From the NCBI GenBank assembly GCA_934085675.1, contig CAKOHH010000001.1:1-64000 (forward strand): 64,000 bases of DNA, in the 5' to 3' direction. Numbering within the stretch: the stretch's first letter is position 1; the number at the start of each line of letters is the position of its first letter. Shown here piece after piece: positions 53,056 through 61,841 of the stretch. Under the pieces are notes generated by a model, which was not told where the DNA came from, made no database searches, and worked only from the letters and a program-made list of their open reading frames with translations. The position numbers were made by a program, and so were the translations under genes. The DNA is from an uncultured Bacilli bacterium. GTDB lineage: Bacteria; Bacillota_I; Bacilli_A; RF39; UBA660.

Positions 53056-54219
53056 CTAAGAATTAGTTATTAATTTAATTTGTCTTTTTTCTTCATTAAT
53101 TTTATTTTCTATAGCAATTCTTTGCAGAACAAAACACATTAAAATAATATTCATGTTATAACTTCCCCCATAACTTAAAAATGGAAGTGGTACGCCTGTC
53201 AAAGGAATTAAGGCTAAAGAACCGGCTAAATTTATGATTAAATGAAGCAAAATATAAATAAATGTTCCATAGCAAATAATAAAGTTACGGATATTATCAC
53301 ATGATTTCGCTATCTTTAAAATACGATATAATATTAAAATATAACCAATTAAAACGAAAATTCCTACTAAAAGTCCTAATTCTTCTACTAATATAGGAAA
53401 AATAAAATCGGTATGGGCTTCAGGTAAATATAAATACTTTTGACTAGAATTACCAAGACCAACTCCAAAAAGTCCGCCATTATGATAAGCGATAAGACCA
53501 TTGCATACTTGGTACCCTGTATCGTCCATATAACGGCTACAAGGGGCATCAAACTTAAGTCGTGATAATTGCGAAGAATTAAAGATATCAGAGCCACTAT
53601 AAAGAAGAACAATTGCACTTATTATAGAGCCAATACCTATATATTTTATAATATTTACTTTCTTTTTATCTGGAAATGGAATTTTTAAAAAAGTAAAAAA
53701 GACAATACCGGCGATAATAGCAGCACCACCAAAGTCAGGTTGTTTGGCTACTAAAATAAAAATAAAAAGAGCGATAACAATAGGAATAAAATTATATAAA
53801 AAAGTTTTTTTTCTTTTCAAACTTTTCTCATAAAAAACGCCCATATATAAAATTAAAGCGGTCTTAGCAAACTCGGTTGGTTGCAGATTAAAAAAGCCAA
53901 AATCAATCCAACTTTGAGCACCACCAGCAATAGCTCCGTAGCCAAAAACATAAAGAAGTAAGGCCACGACACCAATTAAATAAAGTGGCGCAAACCATTT
54001 ATAATTACGTGTAGGATATTTTAAAATGAATAAAAATCCTAAAAGACAAGAAAATAAAACAAATATCACTTGACGAATAAAAAAATAATAAGAGGAAACT
54101 TGATATCTTAATACAGCTGAAACAGAAGAAGCACTTAAAATCATTACTATTCCCAAAATTATATAAACTAACATTAGAAAAAAAAGAGACCTATCTATTT
54201 TTTTCATTAAGGACTTCAT
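53056..54219 (-). CDS. ftsW: SEDS family peptidoglycan polymerase (FtsW/RodA)
   Basis: Integral membrane glycosyltransferase polymerising lipid II. About ten helices are visible, with family motifs AGGAQSWIDFGFFNLQPTE (catalytic Asp region follows in the large loop), EAHTDFIFPILVEELGL and the end motif TGVPLPFLSYGGS. The VEELG and LSYGGS context favours FtsW over RodA, but the distinction is tentative without its partner PBP. It is a single-gene unit with AGGTGAT before the start and a terminator after. Confidence 0.88.
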   Translation of the reverse strand: MKSLMKKIDRSLFFLMLVYIILGIVMILSASSVSAVLRYQVSSYYFFIRQVIFVLFSCLLGFLFILKYPTRNYKWFAPLYLIGVVALLLYVFGYGAIAGGAQSWIDFGFFNLQPTEFAKTALILYMGVFYEKSLKRKKTFLYNFIPIVIALFIFILVAKQPDFGGAAIIAGIVFFTFLKIPFPDKKKVNIIKYIGIGSIISAIVLLYSGSDIFNSSQLSRLKFDAPCSRYMDDTGYQVCNGLIAYHNGGLFGVGLGNSSQKYLYLPEAHTDFIFPILVEELGLLVGIFVLIGYILILYRILKIAKSCDNIRNFIICYGTFIYILLHLIINLAGSLALIPLTGVPLPFLSYGGSYNMNIILMCFVLQRIAIENKINEEKRQIKLITNS

Positions 54220-54361
54220 AATATCACCTTATTATAATCGTATCACAAAAATAAATAGATAAAAAGGCATTTTAAAAAATGGTTGACAAAAATGATACAC
54301 ATTTTATATCACTTTTGCAAAAGATGTATAAAATATAATAGATAGATTAGGAGGTAATACT

Positions 54362-54550
54362 ATGTATTATTATGGTAATAATGGTTACTATGGTGGTATG
54401 GGTGGCGGATATAATCCATGTTATAACACAGGATATGCCGGATACACTTCTGGTTACGGTGCCGGTGCTGCAATTTGGATTGTTTTATTCATCTTACTTG
54501 TTATCATTATAGGAGCCGGCTGGAATTGGAATAACAATTCTAACAACTAA
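54362..54550 (+). CDS. Small Gly/Tyr-rich single-pass membrane protein, YjcZ-like
   Basis: A 62-residue protein with a Tyr/Gly/Asn-rich N-terminal half (YYGNNGYYGG, GYAGYTSGYG) and one C-terminal membrane helix IWIVLFILLVIIIGAG. It is reminiscent of the YjcZ-type small proteins of Bacillus, several of which are spore-associated. It has a strong AGGAGG site, TATAAT (about 54332) and a terminator, so it is expressed as a single-gene unit. The function is not known. Confidence 0.75.
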   Translation: MYYYGNNGYYGGMGGGYNPCYNTGYAGYTSGYGAGAAIWIVLFILLVIIIGAGWNWNNNSNN

Positions 54551-54558
54551 GGATAGAT

Positions 54559-54590
54559 AAAAAGGCAACTCATCTCGGGTTACCTTTTTT
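54559..54590 (+). terminator. Terminator after the YjcZ-like gene
   Basis: A hairpin with AAAAAGG/CCTTTTT outer pairs, one internal mismatch and AAC/GTT inner pairs, ending in T6. Confidence 0.75.
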
Positions 54591-54700
54591 GATTAATGGT
54601 TGTAGTTTCCATTAAATCATTTTAACTTTGGTAACTTAAAAGAAAATTTTTGGTTTTTTTAGTTTTTGTGATACAATATTAATGTTTTGGGGTGTTGTAT

Positions 54701-55252
54701 ATGAATTTACCAAAGATACATATTTTAGAAGAATATGATAAAAAGTTAAGAATGACGAGTAAGGAAGTTACTTTTCCTTTAACAAAAGAAGAAAAAGATA
54801 TGATTAATGATATGATAACTTATCTTACCATGAGTCAAATTAAAGAATATGAAGAAAAGTATAATTTAAGACCTGGAATGGGCCTTTCAGCTGTTCAAGT
54901 TGGCTTATTAAAACGAATTTTTGTTATTGTTGAAGAAAAAGATGACCATACTTTCAAAAATTATATTGTTATTAATCCAAAAGTTCTTGCTCACAGTGAA
55001 GAAGAAATATTTGTCGGTGAAGGTGAAGGATGTTTATCTATTAATCGTCCTGTCGAAGGAATTGTACCAAGATTTGCTAGACTTACTGTAGAAGCCTATG
55101 ACACAGAAGGAAATAAATTTCGAATTCGCGTTCGAGAAGATATTGCTATTGCCTTTCAACACGAAATTGATCATTTAAATGGTATTTTATTTATAGATAA
55201 AATCGATCCTAAAAATCCTTTTAAAAATCGTGATAATATGCGAGAGATTTAA
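54701..55252 (+). CDS. def: Peptide deformylase
   Basis: Metalloenzyme removing the N-formyl group from nascent proteins. The three motifs are PGMGLSAVQVG, GEGCLSI (metal Cys) and HEIDHLNGILF (two metal His and the catalytic Glu). At 183 residues with an insertion before motif 1 it belongs to the type II enzymes of Gram-positives. ATG 54701 with GGGGTG upstream is preferred over GTG 54692. It is a monocistronic gene followed by a bidirectional terminator. Confidence 0.96.
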   Translation: MNLPKIHILEEYDKKLRMTSKEVTFPLTKEEKDMINDMITYLTMSQIKEYEEKYNLRPGMGLSAVQVGLLKRIFVIVEEKDDHTFKNYIVINPKVLAHSEEEIFVGEGEGCLSINRPVEGIVPRFARLTVEAYDTEGNKFRIRVREDIAIAFQHEIDHLNGILFIDKIDPKNPFKNRDNMREI

Positions 55253-55253
55253 T

Positions 55254-55296
55254 AAAAAACGCCTATCATAAAATAGAATTATGATTGGCGTTTTTT
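55254..55296. terminator. Bidirectional terminator between def and the convergent gene
   Basis: A 17-bp stem with one mismatch (55254-55270 with 55280-55296), flanked by six A's and six T's. The right arm codes for the last residues of the minus-strand protein. Confidence 0.9.
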
Positions 55297-56406
55297 GACA
55301 AGTACTTCTTTTGATGATTCTTCAAAAGAAGTAAGACATTGTTTCATATTTTCATATAAAGACTTATAGGCATTTAATTCCATACGTAATTTTTGAATTT
55401 CCGCTGTTTTTTCACTATCACTTTTTTTGAGTTCTTTATTTTCTATTTGCAAAGAATTTAATTCTTCTTTTAATTCTGAATATGTTAATTCATCACCTGC
55501 TCCAGCCTTAAAATGAGAATTATTGATAGCATAGCAAAGTTTTTTTATATAAAAATCATCATAATCGGTACTAATTGGAAAAGCATTTTTACCAACAGAG
55601 GCCGTGATTTCTTCTAAGAAAGCATTGTTTCTTTCTTTTTCTAATGTCTTATCACGATTATTTAATAACACTCTTTCATAGTCACGAGAAACGACAATAG
55701 ACATATCAAATTGATTCGACCATTGTCTTAGTAATCGTAATCTCAATTTTTTTTCTTCGGAATTAAGCCACATTTTTTTATTAATTTTCTTAATAAAAAG
55801 TGTAGTTGGAAAAGAACACTCTTGTTTTTGTAAGTATTTCATATACTTATCAAGATTACTTTTATTCCAGCACATATTAGAAACAGGAATATAATGTGCA
55901 TCTTCATCCTTACGTAAGCCTAATACGGCATAATCATCTTCCATTTCTTTAATAATTAAATAATCAACATCTATGGCTTCTGGTAAATCATCCTGCCAGT
56001 TTTTAGATTTATCAATTTTTATTGTAGCAGCTACGGCTAACAAACCATAACGGATATTGGTTTCAAAAACTTTAATCTTTTCTTCAATCATCGGTGAAAA
56101 AAGCAAATTGAAAGCAATATTTTTCTTAATAAAATACCCATAAAAGCGATAATAATCATCTAACATATAACGAAGTAATTCAAAAGAATTCATTTTTTTG
56201 GTTTCTAATAATGGATTGGCATTTTTAATCAAATCGGTATTCACCCCAAGTAAATGAGCAATTCTATTTTCATTAATTTTAAATTGTAAATTATCTCCTG
56301 AAGCTATATTGTAATAAAAAGTAAAGTCCTTTGTCCGTAACTGTTCATAATATTCTAAACATTTTTTCAAAAGAATACATAATTTTTCATATTTTTCATA
56401 ACTCAT
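55279..56406 (-). CDS. Hypothetical protein, possible PBECR4-like nuclease domain with coiled-coil tail
   Basis: The first 110 residues (FYYNIASGDNLQFKINENRIAHLL, split here as the YN...LQF and N-x-x-x-HLLGV motifs) resemble the phage-type Barnase-EndoU-ColicinE5-RelE nuclease family PBECR4. The match is by eye and tentative. The middle is unknown, and the last 80 residues form a charged coiled coil (LKEELNSLQIENKELKK). It has a consensus promoter, a GGGGGAG site and its own terminator, with no adjacent immunity or antitoxin gene. No membrane segments are seen. Confidence 0.5.
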   Translation of the reverse strand: MSYEKYEKLCILLKKCLEYYEQLRTKDFTFYYNIASGDNLQFKINENRIAHLLGVNTDLIKNANPLLETKKMNSFELLRYMLDDYYRFYGYFIKKNIAFNLLFSPMIEEKIKVFETNIRYGLLAVAATIKIDKSKNWQDDLPEAIDVDYLIIKEMEDDYAVLGLRKDEDAHYIPVSNMCWNKSNLDKYMKYLQKQECSFPTTLFIKKINKKMWLNSEEKKLRLRLLRQWSNQFDMSIVVSRDYERVLLNNRDKTLEKERNNAFLEEITASVGKNAFPISTDYDDFYIKKLCYAINNSHFKAGAGDELTYSELKEELNSLQIENKELKKSDSEKTAEIQKLRMELNAYKSLYENMKQCLTSFEESSKEVLVKKRQS

Positions 56407-56434
56407 AAAAATCTCCCCCTGTTTATAAAAACAT

Positions 56435-56463
56435 ATTCTATATTTCTAATTAAGAAGTGTCAA
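56435..56463 (-). promoter_or_regulatory. Promoter of the 55279-56406 gene
   Basis: Minus-strand TTGACA (56458-56463), 17 bases, TAGAAT (56435-56440). The remaining 200 bases up to smc show no gene. Confidence 0.75.
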
Positions 56464-56665
56464 GTCTTTTTATACAGGATAAAACTATCAAAAAAAGAAT
56501 AAAACCTTTGCTCAATTTTATTCTTTATATATTTAGTCTTTCTTTAAAGCAATTATCTTGTTTTAACGTCGTACCAATTATCAGATATTTTTTTCAAATA
56601 AAAATTAAAACCAGTACTAAAATAGAACATAATAAATTTTTTTGAGAAGTTGACATTTTCATTAA

Positions 56666-59614
56666 CTACATATCCCTATTTTCTAAAGTAACACTGACAA
56701 TTTTAGAAACACCTTGTTCTTGCATCGTAATGCCATATAAAGTACCAGCATATTCCATTGTTCTTTTCTTATGGGTAATAAGTAAGAATTCACTTTTATC
56801 TTTTTGTTCTTGTAAGTATTTACCAAATGTATCAACGTTTGCTTCATCTAAAGCTGCTTCTACCTCGTCTAAAATACAAAATGGTACAGGATAGACATTT
56901 AATATTGCAAATAAAAGAGAAATAGCTGTTAATGTTTTTTCACCACCTGACAATAGTTGAATACTATTTAATTTCTTTCCAGGAGGTTCTGCTACAATTT
57001 CAATACCAGTTTCTAAAATGTTTTCCGGTTCGGTAAGTCTTAATTCACCACGTCCACCTTTAAACATTTTTTTAAATACGATTGAAAACTCTTCTGCTAT
57101 TTTTTTAAATGCTTCTTTTAAACGAGTTTCCATAACGCCATCCATCTCATCAATGATTTTATAAAGATCTGTGCAAGATTTTTCTAAGTCTTCTTTTTGC
57201 GTCATTAAAAATTCATAACGTTCATTTACTCTTTCATATTCACTAATACTACCGACATTGACATCTCCTAAAGCTCGTATTTCATTTTTGAGACTCTTTA
57301 CTTTTAATCTCGCAATGTCTTCTTTAATATCAAGTTCATAGTCCATTTTAGCCTTTTCATAAGTAATATGATAATCTTCACTTAAAATATTAAGTAAATA
57401 ATCCATTTTTGTATCTAATTTACCAATTTCAATTTCATGCTTATTAATTTCATTTTCAATTTTATGAAAATGACTATTTTTCTCACGATATTTATTTTCT
57501 AATTCTGAAATAGAAGAAGAAAGTTCACTTTTTTCTTTTTGTAAGTCTGTCAAAGCACGGGTTATTTTTTCTTTGGCAATTTCCACATTCTTTTTCTCAT
57601 CTAAAATAGTAACAATAGAAGCCGCTACGGTGCCATTTTTTAACATACTTGCTGAAGCCATGTCCTCTTTTAAAGATGCTAATTTGTTTTCATTTTCCTC
57701 TTTATCTTTATTTTTACTTTTAAGTAGTTCTACTTGATAAAAAATATCTTTTTCTAATTTAGAAATTTTTTCTTTTCTTTCTTCACTTTCTTGTTGTAAT
57801 TCTTCCTTTTTACTTAAAATATTTTTTAATGTAACTTCATTTTCTTTTAAAGCCTCTTGGGCATTTATTAAATCTTTCTTTTCTGTTAAAAATGACGTTT
57901 GTTTTTTAATAGAACCACCAGTTAGTGAACCACCACTATGCATAATCTCACCATCTAAAGTAACTACTCGATAACGATAATTTAAAGATGAAGCAAGTTG
58001 ATTCATAGCGTCAAAATCACGAACGACCAAAACATTACCTAATTGGTTAGTTATAATATTATTATATATTTCATCATACGAAACTAAGTCACTGGCAACA
58101 CCTAAAAAGCCTATAGTTTTTTTAGCTATTTCTAAATCTTCACCACTTATTTTTCGTCCTTTAATGACATTTAAAGGAAAGAAAGTAGCACGTCCTAAAT
58201 GATTATTTTTTAAATAATTAATGGCTTCTTTTGCACAAGTTTCATTATCACAAATGATAAAATTAGAAGAAGCTCCTAAGGCTATATCAATCGCTGTTGT
58301 TAATTCTTCTTTAATATTTAAAGTTTTACCAATTGTTTTATGAATACCTTTTAAACGAGGATGATTAATAACATTTTTTACAGCAACAGGTAAAGACATA
58401 TCTTGTTCAATATTTGCTTCTAATAAATTAATTTTATTTTTCAAAATCAAATTATTACGGGAACATTCCTCGTACTCAGTATTTAAGTGTCTTTCACTTA
58501 AAGTTTGCAAAGAATCTTTTTCTTCTAAATCACTTAAATCTCTGCGAAAACGATTTAAGTTTGTCTCTAATTTAGTAATATCTTCTTGTAAAAGAGATAA
58601 TCCTTTAGAAAGAAGAACTTCTTTTTCTTTTAAGGCTAATAAATTTTCATTAACTTTTTCTTCACTAACCTCATACTTTTGTCTTTCTAAAAGTAATGTG
58701 TATTCGGAATTTATCTTGGCTAAATTTTCATTAACAGAAATAAGTTCCTTGTTCTTTTTATCGATATCTTCTTCTAAATGTAAAAGTTTTAATTTTAAAC
58801 TTTCTGTTTCATTGTTATCTTTAGTACTTGTTACTTCAAGTTTCTCTTTTTCAATTTGTAACTCTTCCATTTCTTTAGCTAATACATTATAAACTTCATG
58901 AATTTGATTAATATCATAAGTTGTTAAACTAATTTCTAAGCCTTCTAAATCTTTTTTGAAGTCTAAATATTTCTTAGCTTTAATACTTTGTTCTTTTAAA
59001 GGTTCTACTGATAAAGCAAGTTCATCCGTTACTAAAGTTACTTTTTCTAAATTGTCTTTTGTTTTTTCTAATTTACGAACACTTTCTGTTTTACGAGTTT
59101 TATATTTTAAAACCCCAGCGGCTCCTTCTAAGATTATTCTTCTATCATATGGTTTAGAATTTACAATAGATTCAATACTACCTTGACTAATAATGTTAAA
59201 AGAATCGACACCAATCCCACTGTCTAAAAATAAGTTAGTGACATCTTTTAAACGAACTTTACTATTATTAATATAATATTCGTTTTCGCCTGTATGATAA
59301 AGGACTCTTTTTACTTCTACATCTTGTAAATCCGTATTTAAAAAATGATCCGTGTTATCAAATGTTAACGCCACCTCACATCTTTTTAAAGGACTTCGTG
59401 TTTCACTACCAGCAAAAATAACGTCACTCATCGCTCCCGCACCACGAAGGCTTTTTACAGATTGTTCACCAAGTACCCATCTAACTGCATCCACAATATT
59501 ACTCTTACCAGAGCCATTAGGTCCAACAATAGCTGTTATGTTTGTTTTTAGTTCAATATCTATTTTATCGGCAAATGATTTAAAACCATTAGCACGAATA
59601 CTTTTTAATTTCAT
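56666..59614 (-). CDS. smc: Chromosome segregation protein SMC
   Basis: Condensin ATPase. The N-terminal head has Walker A AIVGPNGSGKSNIVDAVRWVLG, the hinge lies at about residues 410-570 (HPRLKGIHKTIG, then SGGSLTGGS), and the C-terminal head has the signature LLSGGEKTLTA and Walker B FCILDEVEAALD. It totals 982 residues against about 1180 for Bacillus, the shortfall being in the two coiled-coil arms (roughly 240 residues each side). It follows rnc with a 2-base gap, the conserved rnc-smc order. Confidence 0.95.
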   Translation of the reverse strand: MKLKSIRANGFKSFADKIDIELKTNITAIVGPNGSGKSNIVDAVRWVLGEQSVKSLRGAGAMSDVIFAGSETRSPLKRCEVALTFDNTDHFLNTDLQDVEVKRVLYHTGENEYYINNSKVRLKDVTNLFLDSGIGVDSFNIISQGSIESIVNSKPYDRRIILEGAAGVLKYKTRKTESVRKLEKTKDNLEKVTLVTDELALSVEPLKEQSIKAKKYLDFKKDLEGLEISLTTYDINQIHEVYNVLAKEMEELQIEKEKLEVTSTKDNNETESLKLKLLHLEEDIDKKNKELISVNENLAKINSEYTLLLERQKYEVSEEKVNENLLALKEKEVLLSKGLSLLQEDITKLETNLNRFRRDLSDLEEKDSLQTLSERHLNTEYEECSRNNLILKNKINLLEANIEQDMSLPVAVKNVINHPRLKGIHKTIGKTLNIKEELTTAIDIALGASSNFIICDNETCAKEAINYLKNNHLGRATFFPLNVIKGRKISGEDLEIAKKTIGFLGVASDLVSYDEIYNNIITNQLGNVLVVRDFDAMNQLASSLNYRYRVVTLDGEIMHSGGSLTGGSIKKQTSFLTEKKDLINAQEALKENEVTLKNILSKKEELQQESEERKEKISKLEKDIFYQVELLKSKNKDKEENENKLASLKEDMASASMLKNGTVAASIVTILDEKKNVEIAKEKITRALTDLQKEKSELSSSISELENKYREKNSHFHKIENEINKHEIEIGKLDTKMDYLLNILSEDYHITYEKAKMDYELDIKEDIARLKVKSLKNEIRALGDVNVGSISEYERVNERYEFLMTQKEDLEKSCTDLYKIIDEMDGVMETRLKEAFKKIAEEFSIVFKKMFKGGRGELRLTEPENILETGIEIVAEPPGKKLNSIQLLSGGEKTLTAISLLFAILNVYPVPFCILDEVEAALDEANVDTFGKYLQEQKDKSEFLLITHKKRTMEYAGTLYGITMQEQGVSKIVSVTLENRDM

Positions 59615-59616
59615 CT

Positions 59617-60273
59617 TTATCTAGCCCTTTTCCGGTAAGCATCACAAGCAGCCTTTTGTTCAGCTTCTTTTTTACTTTTGCCAATTCCTGTTCCAAAAAC
59701 AATACCATCAATAATAACATTTACTTCGAAAGTCTTATCATGAGCTGGTCCTTCTTCTCTTACAATTTCATAGCTTAAACTTTCCTTATCAGTTTGGACC
59801 ATTTCTTGTAAGGCTGATTTATAATCCGATAAAAATATTTCTTTTCTTTCAATATAAGGAACAATAATCTTTAAAGCATATTCTTTGGCTACTGTAAAAC
59901 CACAATCTAAATAAATAGCGCCTAAAACACTTTCGAAAACATCAGCCACAATCGTATCATTTATATTATCTAACTGACCATTACCGACTCTAATATATTT
60001 ATTTAAACCTATTTCTTTGGCATAAGTAGCTAAGGCATGTTCGCAAACATAACTTGCCCGTGTTTTAGTCATATCACCTTCTCTTAAATCAGTGTTTAAA
60101 TAAAAATACTCACTTGTAATAAGTTCTAAGACGGCATCTCCTAAAAATTCCAAACGCTCATATGATTCTAAGTGGTGTTCATTGGCATAAGATGTATGCG
60201 TTAATGCCGTTTGCATTTGTTTTAAATCTTTTATTTGAATATGATATTTTGCAAAAAATTTTTCAAAGTTCAT
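59617..60273 (-). CDS. rnc: Ribonuclease III
   Basis: Double-strand-specific endonuclease processing rRNA and mRNA. The catalytic domain carries HTSYANEHHLESYERLEFLGD (the RNase III signature, ERLEFLGDAVLEL), the second acidic cluster in ADVFESVLGAIYLD, and a C-terminal dsRNA-binding domain (DYKSALQEMVQ...KKEAEQKAACDAY). ATG 60273 with GGAGG eight bases upstream is preferred over the earlier ATG 60279, which is too close to that site. It is co-transcribed with smc. Confidence 0.95.
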   Translation of the reverse strand: MNFEKFFAKYHIQIKDLKQMQTALTHTSYANEHHLESYERLEFLGDAVLELITSEYFYLNTDLREGDMTKTRASYVCEHALATYAKEIGLNKYIRVGNGQLDNINDTIVADVFESVLGAIYLDCGFTVAKEYALKIIVPYIERKEIFLSDYKSALQEMVQTDKESLSYEIVREEGPAHDKTFEVNVIIDGIVFGTGIGKSKKEAEQKAACDAYRKRAR

Positions 60274-60352
60274 TTCCATAACCTCCTGTCAAAATTATAC
60301 ACACAGAAAAGTTATTTTACAAGTAAGTTTTTTTGTAGTAAAATGATTTTAG

Positions 60353-60568
60353 GTGATAGCTACGCAAAAGTTACTTATTTTTTTGATTAATTTTTATCAA
60401 AATTTACCTTTATCGTCCCACAGTTATTGTCGGTGTATTCCTACTTGTAGTGAATATACCAAACAAGCCATTTTAAAATATGGTTCTTTTAAAGGAATGA
60501 AATTGGGACTTCAAAGAATTATGAAATGCCGTCCTCATGGTATTTATGGCTATCAACCCTTAGAATAA
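60353..60568 (+). CDS. yidD: Membrane protein insertion efficiency factor YidD
   Basis: Small membrane-associated protein that assists YidC-dependent insertion. The core SYCRCIPTCSEYTKQAI, the GLQRIMKCRPHG motif and the terminal GYQPLE are diagnostic. The start is uncertain. GTG 60353 gives MIATQKLLIF but overlaps the only ribosome-binding site (AGGTGAT, 60351-60357). A non-standard ACG at 60362 is at the right distance from that site and matches the family start. The metal-binding-protein gene follows after 13 bases. Confidence 0.9.
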   Translation: MIATQKLLIFLINFYQNLPLSSHSYCRCIPTCSEYTKQAILKYGSFKGMKLGLQRIMKCRPHGIYGYQPLE

Positions 60569-60581
60569 AAGGAGGTGGAAA

Positions 60582-61442
60582 ATGAAAAAAATTATTTATA
60601 GCTTCATTTTGGGAGTTTTACTACTTTTAGCTAGTGGTTGTAATAATCTCGAAAATGCCAATATTTATACGACAACTTATCCAATTGAATATTTAGCTAA
60701 TACCCTTTATAGTGATCACTCCACAGCCTCTTCTATTTATCCTGATGGCGCGGATGTCGAAAATTATACTTTAACTGAAAAACAAACTGATAATTTTAGT
60801 AAAGGAACTCTTTTTATTTATAATGGTACAACCGTTGAAAAGCAAATTGCTAATACCTTAGTAAAAAAGAATAAAAATCTAAAAATTATTGATGCCGCGT
60901 ATGCCTTAAAATATGACTATGGGGTGGAGGAATTATGGCTTAGCCCTAGCAATTATCTAATGCTCGCGGCTAATATTAAAGATAGCCTCCAAGAACAAAT
61001 TGGTTCTAAATATATTAATGCTGAAATTGAAAATAAATATAAAACATTGGAAGAAACTTTATCTATTATGGATGCTGAAATAAGAAGTATTGCTAAAAAT
61101 GCCAAAAAAAGAAATAATCACATTTTAATAGCCGATTCTAATACTTTTAAATATTTGGAAAACTATGGCTTTAAAGTAATTTCGTTAGAAGACTATACTT
61201 TAAATACTTCCCCATTAGCTTCTTTAAAAAGTAATTTTAAAGCCGGTACTTATAAATATGTTCTAACTAAAAAAGGTGTTGATGAATCAGCCGTTTTAAA
61301 AGACCTTAAAAAAGACACTTCAGCTGTTTCTATGCCAGTTGATTTTATGAATACTCTTTCTGAAGATAGTAGAAAAGCTAATGAAACATATTTAACAATT
61401 ATGAAACAGTATATTGCTAATTTGAAAACAATAGCCAATTAA
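60582..61442 (+). CDS. ZnuA/AdcA-type ABC transporter substrate-binding lipoprotein lacking metal-ligand histidines
   Basis: Predicted lipoprotein with signal peptide and lipobox LLASGCN (Cys20), of the cluster A-I metal-binding protein family. The fold is traceable: TTYPIEYLANTL, the YPDGADVENYTL block, the EELWLSPSNYLML block, and FKYLENYGFKVISLE. In the normal family, histidines occupy the positions of DVEN, EELW and ADSN; here none is histidine, and the His-rich loop is absent. It is preceded by GGAGG and followed by a terminator. No permease or ATPase gene is adjacent. It may bind a different ligand or act as a scaffold. Confidence 0.75.
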   Translation: MKKIIYSFILGVLLLLASGCNNLENANIYTTTYPIEYLANTLYSDHSTASSIYPDGADVENYTLTEKQTDNFSKGTLFIYNGTTVEKQIANTLVKKNKNLKIIDAAYALKYDYGVEELWLSPSNYLMLAANIKDSLQEQIGSKYINAEIENKYKTLEETLSIMDAEIRSIAKNAKKRNNHILIADSNTFKYLENYGFKVISLEDYTLNTSPLASLKSNFKAGTYKYVLTKKGVDESAVLKDLKKDTSAVSMPVDFMNTLSEDSRKANETYLTIMKQYIANLKTIAN

Positions 61443-61448
61443 TTTTAC

Positions 61449-61475
61449 AAACTGCTTTAAAGGCAGTTTTTCTTT
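61449..61475 (+). terminator. Terminator after the lipoprotein gene
   Basis: A 7-bp stem (61449-61455 with 61463-61469) followed by T's. Confidence 0.75.
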
Positions 61476-61540
61476 TTCCAGTATGGCTTTTTTTAAAATA
61501 TCCTTTATTTTTAATTATCTTTGTTGTAAAATACGGATAT

Positions 61541-61615
61541 GTCCTCATAGTAAAATGGATATTACAAGATCCTCCTAAGATTTAGTTGTAGGTTCGATTC
61601 CTACTGGGGACACCA
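61541..61615 (+). tRNA. tRNA-Arg (anticodon CCT)
   Basis: Complete cloverleaf. The acceptor GTCCTCA/TGGGGAC (one G-U), D-stem GTAA/TTAC, anticodon stem AGATC/GATTT with loop CTCCTAA (anticodon CCT, reading AGG), and T-arm GTAGG-TTCGATT-CCTAC are all present, and CCA is encoded. It is separated from the next tRNA by one base. Confidence 0.95.
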
Positions 61616-61616
61616 T

Positions 61617-61702
61617 GCAAGAATGGCGGAATTGGTAGACGCGCTACTTTGAGGGGGTAGTGAATTATATTCGTGGGAGTTCAAATCTCCTTTCTTGCAC
61701 CA
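61617..61702 (+). tRNA. tRNA-Leu (anticodon GAG)
   Basis: Long-variable-arm tRNA. The acceptor GCAAGAA/TTCTTGC, the D-loop with GGTAGAC, the anticodon loop TTGAGGG (anticodon GAG, reading CTC and CTT), a variable arm, the T-loop TTCAAAT and an encoded CCA are present. Confidence 0.95.
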
Positions 61703-61746
61703 ATGTAGAAGTTAGGTGAACTTTAGTTCAATTTTACCAATGATTA

Positions 61747-61777
61747 TCAATTCTGGAAATGAAATTGACTTTTTTTA
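61747..61777 (+). terminator. Terminator after the tRNA genes
   Basis: A 6-bp stem (61747-61752 with 61763-61768, 10-base loop) followed by CTTTTTTT. Confidence 0.6.
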
Positions 61778-61800
61778 CCAAAATGTGACAGAACATAAAA

Positions 61801-61841
61801 CAAGCAAAATAATGACTACTAACTGTAGCCATTATTTTGCT
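61801..61841 (-). terminator. Terminator of the two-gene minus-strand unit
   Basis: A 17-bp stem with one mismatch (61803-61819 with 61825-61841) and 5-base loop, overlapping the last codons of the upstream gene and followed by T-rich sequence on the minus strand. Confidence 0.8.

Noticed and set aside
56457..56645. Plus-strand 62-codon frame between two minus-strand genes
   Set aside because: It begins on the promoter of the adjacent gene, lacks a ribosome-binding site, and its product is a composition artefact of AT-rich DNA.
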